Assembly: GCF_014698035.1 (NCBI RefSeq)
Contig: NZ_JACJSF010000077.1
Coordinates: forward strand, 1-36,740
Direction: 5' to 3'
DNA: 36,740 nucleotides
DNA from: Desmonostoc muscorum FACHB-395
GTDB taxonomy: Bacteria > Cyanobacteriota > Cyanobacteriia > Cyanobacteriales > Nostocaceae
The translations under genes were made by a program, and so were the position numbers. This document shows, one piece after another, positions 25,040 to 32,819 of this stretch (position 1 is the first letter of the stretch; every line of letters starts with the position of its first letter). The notes below the pieces were generated by a model. That model searched no databases, was not told the origin of the DNA, and saw only the letters and a program-made list of their open reading frames with translations.

Positions 25040-25573
25040 GTGGAGCTACCCTTGGGACAAGAATCTGTCGCTAGAACCAGGAAAATAGTTCACGTTGATA
25101 TGGATGCTTTTTACGCATCGGTGGAACAGAGGGATAACCCTAGCTACCGAGGCAAACCGTTAGTCGTCGGTGGCAGCCCGAATCAGCGAGGCGTAGTTGC
25201 AGCTGCTAGTTATGAAGCGAGGAAGTTTGGTATTCATTCCGCGATGCCTTCAATAACTGCGATCGCTCGTTGCCCTGGACTAATCTTTGTCAGACCGAGA
25301 TTCGACGTTTACCGAAATATTTCCACTTCCATCCACGCCATATTCAAACGCTACAGTGATTTGGTAGAAGGAGTTGCGCTAGATGAGGCATACCTTGATG
25401 TTACTGAAAATAAACAAAATATCACTTACGCTTCAAAGTGTGCCAACGTAAGCGATCGCCTCGCTCGGTCAAAAGCAATAACCACTCTCCACAGTCTACG
25501 ATTGCCAGGTTGGGGTGATGGAACAGCGCTTGAAGGACGAATGGGAACCAATGGTTTACACACCTTTGGCTAG
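25040..25573 (+). pseudogene. dinB: Truncated DNA polymerase IV (DinB) N-terminal fragment
   Basis: The 177-residue frame from GTG 25040 begins as a good Y-family polymerase: IVHVDMDAFYASVEQRDNP with the metal-binding aspartates, GVVAAASYEARKFGIHSAMP, and the second metal motif ALDEAYLDVTEN. The usual PLSLDEAYLD reads GVALDEAYLD here. Similarity ends after about residue 127, whereas a full protein is about 350-400, so most of the palm, thumb and little finger are gone. The remaining 50 residues look unrelated. In another frame, 25518-25613 reads MEQRLKDEWEPMVYTPLARL, possibly part of a different broken gene. Inactive as a polymerase. Confidence 0.75.
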
Positions 25574-26010
25574 GTTACATCGGGACAGAAGGTGCTTAAC
25601 TTTCCAGCTTTGAGGAAGATAAAGCGAGATTGAGATGCCCTCGCCTCGGATTCCACCACGCTAAAATAAGGTGTAGACTGTCATGATCGAACCCTCTCTA
25701 AATCGTAATCAGTCACCTCTGCTAAGAAATCCTGGAGGTAAAAACCTCATTAAACCAATTCGCAAACATTGAAAGAAAGGTATTGCTAGTTAAATTCTTG
25801 GGTCTTGTAAATCCTTAAAATTATCTGCCAATTGCTGATAAACTTGTTCAAAATCTGTTGCAGATGCAAGTTGTAAGTCTTGTTTATTTTTGCCTGTAAT
25901 TTCAGATGATGTCCCAAATCCTACACCCATTGAAAAGACCTACACGGCTCGATTTTTTTAGCATATTATCATGTCATTTTTCTTGCGTTTACCCTGAAAA
26001 AATATAAACT
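25574..26010. other. Intergenic stretch with short hairpin and possible gene end
   Basis: Holds a small GAGGT-AAAA-ACCTC hairpin at about 25734 and the short minus-strand frame described at 25790-25930. Nothing else recognisable. Confidence 0.4.
25790..25930 (-). pseudogene. Possible C-terminal remnant of a VWA-domain protein
   Basis: Forty-six residues from ATG 25930: MGVGFGTSSEITGKNKQDLQ, then LASATDFEQVYQQLADNF. The pattern of a short strand with GVGFG, a Lys/Gln-rich loop, LASAT and a helix with YQQLADNF resembles the last strand and helix of von Willebrand A domains. It could be a small independent protein, but a remnant is more likely in this decayed zone. Confidence 0.3.
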
Positions 26011-28077
26011 TCAATGACAGCTATTTCCATCTTGTATCGGTAGATCAAATTTATTAGAAAGAACTCTCATGTGTCGGCTAAACTGTTCCTCTACAAAATA
26101 GCTGCTGGAAAATTCACTTGCAAAAGAAACCTGATGAAAGTGATAATCTAGATTCAGTAAGTTGTAGACAAGCCTTAAAAAATAATCATCTATCCAAAAA
26201 TCTACATCAAATAGTGAAATGCCATATTTTCCTTCTAACCTACGATTTAAAGTTTTAAGTAACCAAGACCATTGAGGTTTGAGGGTCGGATCGATGCGGT
26301 TCCCAAATACAGGATTAAAAAACTGATTTACTTGAGTTGTTTTCATATCAATCACTTTAGCTAATATATCTCCTGCCTTGATTGGAGATGAATTAAACCA
26401 ATAGTTAGCAACTACTAAATCATGTAAATAAGCAATAACAATTTTTGGGTTTTCTTTAATGAACTGCGAACGACAGACAATTCCTCTAATGGATGGAATT
26501 CTTAAACTAACTGTCTGTGATAAAAGTAGCTTTCTGACAAAAGAATATCCTTCTAAGATTGAGGCAAAAGTATAACAACACACGTAAGCATCGATGGTTT
26601 TATTGGCCAAACTCTTACTTGCTTTATAAGGATTTTCATTCACTAATCTGCAATCTTTACTGACATCCATATCATAGAGGTCAAAAAGAGTAATGATGAA
26701 CCTATGAGCATTTGAACCAAATAAAGTGGAAATTCGTTTGCCTTTCAAATCCTGAACAGTGTTTATAGAAGAATCTTTATGCAGAACAATATTTATATCT
26801 TGGCCTAAAAGATTATACGAAGCAATTCCAATCAATTTAGAGCCAAAACTTAAATCATCGAAGAACTGGCTACCATTATTCAATAGAGAAATATCATCTA
26901 AAACACAAATATCTAATTCTCCCCGTTTCATCTGTTGGTTCATTTGTTCCCCAGAGTCAAACGGCAGAATTTGTAACTCGAAATTTCGAGTAATTTCAAT
27001 ATTTTTGAAAATAGCCTGTTTAAATGATGAAGATGCTCTTTGTAAATCAGAAATATATTTAGTCCCATAACCAGCAATAAACTGCCCTATAGAATCCCTC
27101 TGAATACCTATCCTCAAAATATTTTGTTCTTTGGGAGAATAACTACCTAAAATTAGGTTTATATTAGGCAAGCTTTCCAAATTGTCTTGATCGAGTCTAA
27201 AGCTTCTCACCAAACCCTCTGCGGATATTAACAATTCACTAAAGCGAGGAACATGAAGATAAATACCATATTCATTAACATCTTGAATAATCATAGTTAA
27301 AACTTGGTATTCAGCTATTACCTCAGTTTGGCAAAAATCAGGTAGTATAGTTAGTTTTTGGTTTTTTGAAGCATAATTTAGTACATCTTGATAACTGTTT
27401 AATACGTATACACCACTTAATTTGTTCCTCAAAAATGGATTTTTGGATAGTTCTTGGTAAACCTCATCTACAAGTACAATATCAGCTAGATTAATATCAT
27501 TTATTTTAACTAAGCTATGCTCATTTAAATATTTGCTTGCTCCAAAGGAAAACAACAGCATTTTATGAGTTTTTAATCTAGTGCAGTGGTGTTCTTCTTT
27601 ATATCCAGAGCAAGTGTTGAGCAGTAGATCCATTTCTATGAGGTGAGAATTGGAAAAAAATCTGCCATCTTTAACCGCAATTTCTTTGAGATTTCTGCCT
27701 GGAAAACAAAGCTGAAATCGCTGTAAATATTGTTTTAGCCAGACTTCTAAAATTAAATTAGTAGCCCCCAATATCAAATCTTCACCTTCAGCGCTAAATG
27801 TTGCCTGAAATTCTTCTTGCAGATTTTCTACAGTTTCTACGACATTAAATGTCTGAGAAATTAATTTCTTGCCTTTATGAGTCAAGCATATAGAGCCGGG
27901 AGAGCGATTTAACAGAATCACTCCGAAATAATCCTCTATTTGTTTGACTTTTTTACTTATTAATGCTTGGCTATAACCTAGTTTTTGCGCTGCTTTTGAG
28001 AAGCTACCACAGTCATCTACTGCTTTTAAAATTTTGATGTGGTTTAGGGTAATATCTTCGAGTTTAATCTTATTCAT
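26011..28077 (-). CDS. LysR-type regulator fused to an SsuA/NMT1-like ligand-binding domain
   Basis: The protein is 688 residues, about twice a normal LysR regulator. Residues 8-66 form the LysR winged helix-turn-helix (ILKAVDDCGSFSKAAQKLGY, then SQALISKKVKQIEDYFGVIL). Residues about 96-295 look like a LysR effector domain, though diverged. From about 318 a second domain begins: ILRIGIQRDSIGQF, GELDICVLDDISLL (386-399), LHKDSSINTVQDLKGKRIST (432-451), FGSNAHRF, ANKTIDAYVCCYTF (491-504) and RGIVCRSQFIKENPKIVIAY. This reproduces the layout of SsuA/TauA periplasmic sulfonate-binding proteins, including the SSIKTVADLKGKK-type segment of the SsuA-like gene at 1272. No signal peptide or membrane segment is seen, so it should act in the cytoplasm. 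It lies downstream of an SsuD-like gene. Likely a one-component sulfonate or sulfur-status sensor; DNA target and ligand are unproven. It is AT-rich. Confidence 0.85.
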   Translation of the reverse strand: MNKIKLEDITLNHIKILKAVDDCGSFSKAAQKLGYSQALISKKVKQIEDYFGVILLNRSPGSICLTHKGKKLISQTFNVVETVENLQEEFQATFSAEGEDLILGATNLILEVWLKQYLQRFQLCFPGRNLKEIAVKDGRFFSNSHLIEMDLLLNTCSGYKEEHHCTRLKTHKMLLFSFGASKYLNEHSLVKINDINLADIVLVDEVYQELSKNPFLRNKLSGVYVLNSYQDVLNYASKNQKLTILPDFCQTEVIAEYQVLTMIIQDVNEYGIYLHVPRFSELLISAEGLVRSFRLDQDNLESLPNINLILGSYSPKEQNILRIGIQRDSIGQFIAGYGTKYISDLQRASSSFKQAIFKNIEITRNFELQILPFDSGEQMNQQMKRGELDICVLDDISLLNNGSQFFDDLSFGSKLIGIASYNLLGQDINIVLHKDSSINTVQDLKGKRISTLFGSNAHRFIITLFDLYDMDVSKDCRLVNENPYKASKSLANKTIDAYVCCYTFASILEGYSFVRKLLLSQTVSLRIPSIRGIVCRSQFIKENPKIVIAYLHDLVVANYWFNSSPIKAGDILAKVIDMKTTQVNQFFNPVFGNRIDPTLKPQWSWLLKTLNRRLEGKYGISLFDVDFWIDDYFLRLVYNLLNLDYHFHQVSFASEFSSSYFVEEQFSRHMRVLSNKFDLPIQDGNSCH

Positions 28078-28116
28078 GCTGGGTAGGGCAAGATTTTTGA
28101 AGAAGAATTCAGAAGT

Positions 28117-28247
28117 CAGAATTCAGGAGTCAGAATCAAGATGCGACGCTCTAATACTCGCTATCGCTACGCTATCCATCAGTCGCACAGAATTCAATTC
28201 TGTTACCGGTAGCGGGGCGTTTAGCCCATTCTGACTCCTGAATTCTG
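28117..28247. repeat. 131-bp MITE-like element with 20-bp perfect inverted ends
   Basis: CAGAATTCAGGAGTCAGAAT (28117-28136) and its exact inverted copy ATTCTGACTCCTGAATTCTG (28228-28247) flank a short interior with CGCTATCGCTACGCTATC and GTTACCGGTAGCGGGGCG. It resembles short dispersed elements of Nostoc-type genomes. It occupies half of the gap between the regulator and the SsuD-like gene. Confidence 0.65.
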
Positions 28248-28309
28248 TTTGATAAAATAATTCGTAATTAGATTTTGTAACGGGGATTTTAATTAGGCAT
28301 CAAAACTTG

Positions 28310-28325
28310 CTGCCTTTGAAGGCAG
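28310..28325 (-). terminator. Hairpin downstream of the SsuD-like gene
   Basis: CTGCCTTTGAAGGCAG folds into a short GC-containing stem 25 bp past the stop at 28350, next to a second small GGGG-AATTAAA-CCCC stem. On the minus strand AAGTTTTGAT follows. It could partly stop transcription before the fused regulator gene. Confidence 0.4.
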
Positions 28326-28349
28326 GGGAATTAAACCCCCATTTGTTAA

Positions 28350-29399
28350 TTACAAGGGAATTAAGCTATTCTGCTGTGTATATTTTGAGATGACTAGTTC
28401 GTGGAAGCGAATAGTGTCTTCCAACATAGATTCAAATTTAAGTACTATTAAGTCAACGCCAACAGCTTCGTATTCTTTCAGACGTTGAATAATAGTATAG
28501 CGATCGCCAACGAGTTGAGCAGATAAACCAAGGTTAGCTTCAATGGTTTGCTTGATATCGAGTTTGTTGTGGGCAACGACGTTAGGATCGATTTGTTCTT
28601 GAAAGTACTTAATCTGCTCCTGATCGGCAGAACGATAAATCGCTTCTAATCTGGCTTCAGCTTGGGTAGTATGTTCAGCAACGATCGCAAAGGCACTCAT
28701 TGCTACTTTAATCTGACGACCGTAGCGATCGCTAGCTAATCTTTTCACTTTCTGCACCAATGCTGCCGTTTTTTCAGGTTCATCAGCATTGATAAATAGA
28801 TAATCTCCCTGACGAGCCGCTAAATCAATCGCCCTGTCTGATTCGCCGGCAATAAAAATAGGTGGTGTTGGTGTAGGCTTATCTGTGAGAATACCACCCG
28901 CAATATTGTAGTATTTGCCAACATAATTAAAGTCTTCAACTGTCCACAGTCCCTTAATTACATTAATGTACTCTTCTAATCGCGCGTAGCGATCGCTGTG
29001 GGGTAGCCAGACATCTCCATAGCTTTCTACTTCTAATTTCCACCAACCTGCAATACCACTGAGAGCAAATCTGCCGTTACTAAGTTGATTTTGAATGTTT
29101 GCACTCAGCTTCGCAATGACCGCAGGCAATTTAAAACCAGGTTGTACAGCCGCAACAATCTTGATATTCTTGGTGTTCAAACTTGCGAAAGCTGCTGTAA
29201 TCCAAGCATCAGCGACATTATAGTTAGGCCCATGAACTGCATTTAAGTAATGTTCAGGAATGTAATAAAAGTCATAACCTAACTCGTCTGCCTGAACTGC
29301 CAGCTTCACTAAATCTTGAGTGGATAAATTAGCCTCATGGTTGACAACCCGCAACCATCCACCACAGACCGGCGACCAAATTCCAAACTGAAGTGTCAT
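28350..29399 (-). CDS. SsuD-like FMNH2-dependent alkanesulfonate-type monooxygenase
   Basis: The protein is 349 residues in the luciferase-like monooxygenase family, SsuD/SfnG branch. Signatures are FGIWSPVCGGWLRVV at the start, YIPEHYLNAVHGP, IKIVAAVQPGFKLPAVIAKL, LSNGRFALSGIAGWWKLEVESYG, HSDRYARLEEYINVIKGLW, and PPIFIAGESDRAIDLAARQGD. Such enzymes cleave C-S bonds of sulfonates or sulfones to give sulfite or sulfinate. It heads a likely unit with the LysR-SsuA fusion gene and is divergent from the SfnG-like gene. Operator site F lies between them, and a weaker motif copy (ACTACGGCA) sits 42 bp upstream of the start. Substrate not determinable. Confidence 0.88.
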   Translation of the reverse strand: MTLQFGIWSPVCGGWLRVVNHEANLSTQDLVKLAVQADELGYDFYYIPEHYLNAVHGPNYNVADAWITAAFASLNTKNIKIVAAVQPGFKLPAVIAKLSANIQNQLSNGRFALSGIAGWWKLEVESYGDVWLPHSDRYARLEEYINVIKGLWTVEDFNYVGKYYNIAGGILTDKPTPTPPIFIAGESDRAIDLAARQGDYLFINADEPEKTAALVQKVKRLASDRYGRQIKVAMSAFAIVAEHTTQAEARLEAIYRSADQEQIKYFQEQIDPNVVAHNKLDIKQTIEANLGLSAQLVGDRYTIIQRLKEYEAVGVDLIVLKFESMLEDTIRFHELVISKYTQQNSLIPL

Positions 29400-29761
29400 A
29401 AGTCTTTTTCCTGTGCCTTTTTTTACGAGACATCTATTTAACTACGGCATCCATATCTTTTTGCCGTGGTTTAGTAGTTCACACTACCACATTTATTTCT
29501 GCTGTGCATAGTTGCAGATGACACATGAAAATCAGTTGCTTATCACGATCTGGAATAGTATGAAAACTTTAGTCAAATATTGATTTCTGGTTGTTCTGAC
29601 TAAATCAGACTGAATCAGGATGATAGTCAGCAAATATAAAATAATAATTAAATACACAGCCAAATTGAGCAGTATTCCATTTTGGAATATGGAAATGGAA
29701 TTTAAGTATATCAAGTCACGACATCGGAAAAATTCTCGTGATAAAGTCTGATTCATTAAAA

Positions 29762-29793
29762 ACTACGGTAGTTCAGTCGGCTTGTGGTATATT
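29762..29793 (+). promoter_or_regulatory. Sulfur-island operator site F with -10 box
   Basis: ACTACGGTAGTTCAGTCG (29762-29779) is followed after 8 bp by TATATT (29788-29793). The orientation fits the sfnG/sfnB-like unit starting at 30091, leaving a leader of nearly 300 bases that carries two repeat families. The divergent SsuD-like gene starts 363 bp away on the other side. Confidence 0.6.
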
Positions 29794-30004
29794 ACGACCA
29801 TAAGAACCTGAAATTGTCTACTTGTAAACTCAGAGTAGTTTGCAGCCGCTCTCAAGCTTTCAATTTTGATCAAAATTTTTCCCTATCATTCTCGTTCGGA
29901 TGCAATAACTTTAACCTCTCTCCTAAAAGCAGAGAAGCTTTGAATCTTACTCCCCAACGCTAGCAGGAAAAGGGCTGCTCTTGTTGTTTGTATTCCAAAT
30001 ATTT

Positions 30005-30052
30005 CCTCCTGCCTCCTGCCTTCTGGCTCCTGCCTCCTGCCTCCTGCCTCCT
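30005..30052. repeat. Heptameric tandem repeat (CTGCCTC)
   Basis: About six units of CTGCCTC or close variants, a short tandem repeat type known from filamentous cyanobacteria. It lies just upstream of the SfnG-like start, inside the predicted leader. Confidence 0.75.
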
Positions 30053-30090
30053 TTTACTAACCAAGCAGTTTCAATTACAAACACACAACT

Positions 30091-31188
30091 ATGGTAGATA
30101 TTAAGTTCGCATACTGGATTCCCAACGTTAGCGGTGGGTTAGTTGTTAGTAAAATTCCCCAACGCACAGATTGGACTTATGAATATAACGCTCAACTGGC
30201 TCAGACTGCTGAAGAAGTTGGATTTGAATATGCACTAGCACAAGCTAGATTTATCGCCAGCTATGGCGCTGAATATCAGTTAGAGGCATTAACAACCGTA
30301 TCAGCCTTGGCTCCAGTTACCAAGAAATTAAAGCTAATTGCAGCAGTTCACCCTGGATTGTGGCATCCGGGAGTAGTGGCTAAAATCGGCTCTAGCATTG
30401 ATTTTCTCTCTAACGGACGGTTCGCTCTGAATGTAGTTAGCGGCTGGTTCAAAGATGAATTCACTATATATGGTGAACATTGGTTAGATCATGACGAACG
30501 CTATCGTCGTTCAGAAGAATTTATCCGCGTTCTCAAAGGTTTGTGGACTGAGGATGAGTTTCACTTTAAAGGCGATTTTTACCGCATTAATGGCGGTTGG
30601 GTGAAGCCGAAACCAGTTAATCAGAATCCACACCCGGAGATATTCCAAGGTGGTAATTCCAAAGCTGCGCGGCGCATGGCTGGTCGCGTCTCTGATTGGT
30701 ATTTCATGAATGGCAACACCATAGAAGGGGTGCGAGAGCAGATTGCAGAGGTGTCTGAATTAGCTCGTCAAGCAGGACGCACAATTAAGTTTGGTCTGAA
30801 TTCCTTTATCATCGTGCGAGATACAGAAGCAGAAGCCCATGAAGTATTGCGCGATATTATTGCCCAAGCCGATGTAGAGGCGGTGAAAGGATTTGGTGAA
30901 GCAGTGAAACAAGCCGGATCTTCTACTCGTGAAGGTCAGGGAATGTGGGCGAATTCCAATTTTGAAGACTTGGTGCAGTATAACGATGGGTTCCGTTCAG
31001 GCTTGATTGGCACTGCCGAGCAGGTGGCTGAAAAGATTCGCCAGTTTCATGAAGCGGGAGTTGATTTAATTCTCGGTGGCTTCTTACACTACACAGATGA
31101 TTTACCTGCATTTGGTAAGACAGTAATTCCGATTGTGCGCGAACTTAAAGCTAATCGTCGGACAGCTGATGAGTTAGTTGGAGTATAG
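30091..31188 (+). CDS. sfnG: Dimethylsulfone monooxygenase SfnG-like
   Basis: The protein is 365 residues, as in SfnG. The N-terminus FAYWIPNVSGGLVVSKIPQR, FEYALAQARFIASYGAEYQ, NVVSGWFKDEFTIYGEHWL, HDERYRRSEEFIRVLKGLW, HPEIFQGGNSKAARRMAGRV, SDWYFMNGNT and FEDLVQYNDGFRSGLIGT match the SfnG type closely. SfnG uses FMNH2 and O2 to convert dimethylsulfone to methanesulfinate, which is later oxidised to methanesulfonate and cleaved to sulfite. It is followed 111 bp later by an SfnB-like gene, the partner usually found with it. Operator site F is upstream. It could accept related sulfones or sulfonates. Confidence 0.9.
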   Translation: MVDIKFAYWIPNVSGGLVVSKIPQRTDWTYEYNAQLAQTAEEVGFEYALAQARFIASYGAEYQLEALTTVSALAPVTKKLKLIAAVHPGLWHPGVVAKIGSSIDFLSNGRFALNVVSGWFKDEFTIYGEHWLDHDERYRRSEEFIRVLKGLWTEDEFHFKGDFYRINGGWVKPKPVNQNPHPEIFQGGNSKAARRMAGRVSDWYFMNGNTIEGVREQIAEVSELARQAGRTIKFGLNSFIIVRDTEAEAHEVLRDIIAQADVEAVKGFGEAVKQAGSSTREGQGMWANSNFEDLVQYNDGFRSGLIGTAEQVAEKIRQFHEAGVDLILGGFLHYTDDLPAFGKTVIPIVRELKANRRTADELVGV

Positions 31189-31299
31189 ATCATACGGTTC
31201 GGTTAAAGGGCAAGATGTCCATCCCTCAAATGGGTATTTTGTGTTGTCTCATAGGAGTGGCGATTATGAGTCACTCAATCACAATCAAGGAGTTTTACC

Positions 31300-32508
31300 A
31301 TGACATCAGTAATCAATACAGACCAGAAGGCACATATTATTCGGGATGACAAAGAAGCGATCGCGATCGCTCACGAATTAGCAGCTGAGTTTGCCAAGGG
31401 AGACTCGGAACGCGATCAAAATCGGCGTTTACCTGCTGAGGAAGTAGAAAAGTTCTCCCAAAGTGGATTGTGGGGAATTACGGTTCCTAAAGAGTATGGC
31501 GGGGCTTTTGTATCAAATGCAACTCTAGCAGAAGTAATTAAAATCATCTCCGAAGCCGATTCTAGCCTCGGTCAAATTCCCCAAAACCACCTCTATATGG
31601 TGGAAGCAGTTCGGTTGGATGGTACTGATGAGCAGAAAAAGTTCTTCTTTGATTTGGTTCTACAAGGTAAACGCTTTGGTAACGCCTTCTCGGAAATTGG
31701 CACTAAGTCTGTTAACGATGTGCAGACAAAATTAACACCAGATGGATCTGACTTCGTACTCAATGGACGCAAATACTATTCTGCTGGGGCATTACTAGCA
31801 CATTGGGTTCCCGTTATTGCCAGTAATCCAGATGGTAAAACAGTGGTGGCATTTGTCGAAAGAGATGCCGAAGGATTAACCCTACTCGATGACTGGACGA
31901 GCTTCGGACAGCGTACCACCGCTAGCGGCACTACCATTATTGAAAATGTGAAAGTTAAGGCAGAACACGTGATTCCGCACTACTTAGCTTTTGAGCGGGC
32001 CACACCAATGGGTGCGATCGCGCAAATCATCCAAGCCGCCGTAGATGTGGGAATTGCTAAAGCCGCAGTTCGTGACACCATTCACTTTGTCCGCAACTAT
32101 ACTCGCCCTTGGGTTGACAGCAATTTAGAAAAAGGTTACGAAGACCCCCTGACACTGTACAACTTAGGCAATGTCCAAATTCAAGTTCACGCTGCTGAAG
32201 CATTGCTACGTCGTGCAGGCGAATTTCTGGACATCGCCAACGAGTCAGGTTTAGAAGAACCCAAGGTAGTTGAAGCATCGATCGCAGTTGCTGAAGCCAA
32301 AGCCTTAGCCACCGAAGCAGCATTACTAGCTACCAACAAATTATTTGAACTAGCAGGTACTAAGTCCACATTGGAGGAATTCAACTACAATCGCCACTGG
32401 CGAAATGCCCGCGCTCACACACTCCACGATCCCGTGCGTTGGAAATACTACGCTGTTGGTAACTACTTCCTCAATGGTGTCTATCCCCCGCGCCATCCTT
32501 GGTTGTAA
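31300..32508 (+). CDS. sfnB: SfnB-family sulfur acquisition oxidoreductase (acyl-CoA dehydrogenase fold)
   Basis: The protein is 402 residues and starts at ATG 31300 with a strong AAGGAG about 10 bases upstream. The acyl-CoA dehydrogenase fold is visible: GLWGITVPKEYGGAFVS, SSLGQIPQNHLYMVEAV, GNAFSEIGTKSVND, and the C-terminal TLEEFNYNRHWRNARAHTL, HDPVRWKYYAVGNYFL. SfnB/DszC-like flavoproteins oxidise organosulfur compounds or support sulfone use under sulfate limitation; the precise reaction of SfnB is not settled. It is co-directional with the SfnG-like gene and with the unknown membrane protein downstream. A truncated relative lies at 36411. Confidence 0.9.
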   Translation: MTSVINTDQKAHIIRDDKEAIAIAHELAAEFAKGDSERDQNRRLPAEEVEKFSQSGLWGITVPKEYGGAFVSNATLAEVIKIISEADSSLGQIPQNHLYMVEAVRLDGTDEQKKFFFDLVLQGKRFGNAFSEIGTKSVNDVQTKLTPDGSDFVLNGRKYYSAGALLAHWVPVIASNPDGKTVVAFVERDAEGLTLLDDWTSFGQRTTASGTTIIENVKVKAEHVIPHYLAFERATPMGAIAQIIQAAVDVGIAKAAVRDTIHFVRNYTRPWVDSNLEKGYEDPLTLYNLGNVQIQVHAAEALLRRAGEFLDIANESGLEEPKVVEASIAVAEAKALATEAALLATNKLFELAGTKSTLEEFNYNRHWRNARAHTLHDPVRWKYYAVGNYFLNGVYPPRHPWL

Positions 32509-32819
32509 TTGCAGCATTCTCTATTGGGGTGAAGCTGCACCAAATTTCCTTTACTTCTTATTTCTTTCTTTGTGTCCTTTGCGTCCTTTGCGGTTCGTTC
32601 TTCATATAGTCCTACCTTCATGCAGAACTGGTATAAAATTTACCAGAATGCTTTACCCCAATACGCTTGGGTTAAGGTTAGCAGTCTTTGTAAAAGTCAT
32701 TTTTTTTAACGAACCACAGAGGCACAGAGAACACAGAGAGAAGAAAGAGAAGGAAGATTTTTTTACCAAGCATATTGTGCTTTAACCCTAATAAATCCAA
32801 CATTATTTAAGTTGATACT
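32509..32819. repeat. Intergenic region built of an inverted pair of dispersed repeats
   Basis: TGTGTCCTTTGCGTCCTTTGCGGTTCGTTC-type sequence at 32571-32600 faces an inverted AACGAACCACAGAGGCACAGAGAACACAGAG-type copy at 32708-32742. The same family occurs at 12871 and 34003. The paired copies could fold into a large stem-loop between sfnB and the membrane-protein gene. Confidence 0.6.

Larger units (their letters stand above)
29400..30090. other. Divergent intergenic region with operator, dispersed repeat and heptamer repeat
   Basis: Contains a weak copy of the operator at 29441-29458 (ACTACGGCATCCATATCT), site F at 29762, a diverged copy of the repeat seen at 7725 (about 29890-29995), and CTGCCTC heptamer repeats at 30005-30052. 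A short AT-rich open frame at 29532-29756 is not credible as a gene. Confidence 0.55.

Noticed and set aside
26011..28077. Fusion regulator as two genes joined by a sequencing error
   Set aside because: The frame is open over 688 codons, and the linker around 296-318 shows no sign of a lost stop or start; still worth checking by re-sequencing.
29532..29756. 74-residue minus-strand open frame with one hydrophobic stretch
   Set aside because: AT-rich, no ribosome-binding site, overlaps a regulatory intergenic region and resembles no family.
32405..32785. 126-residue plus-strand open frame overlapping the SfnB end
   Set aside because: It is an alternative frame of sfnB continuing into the dispersed CTTTGTGTCC repeat.
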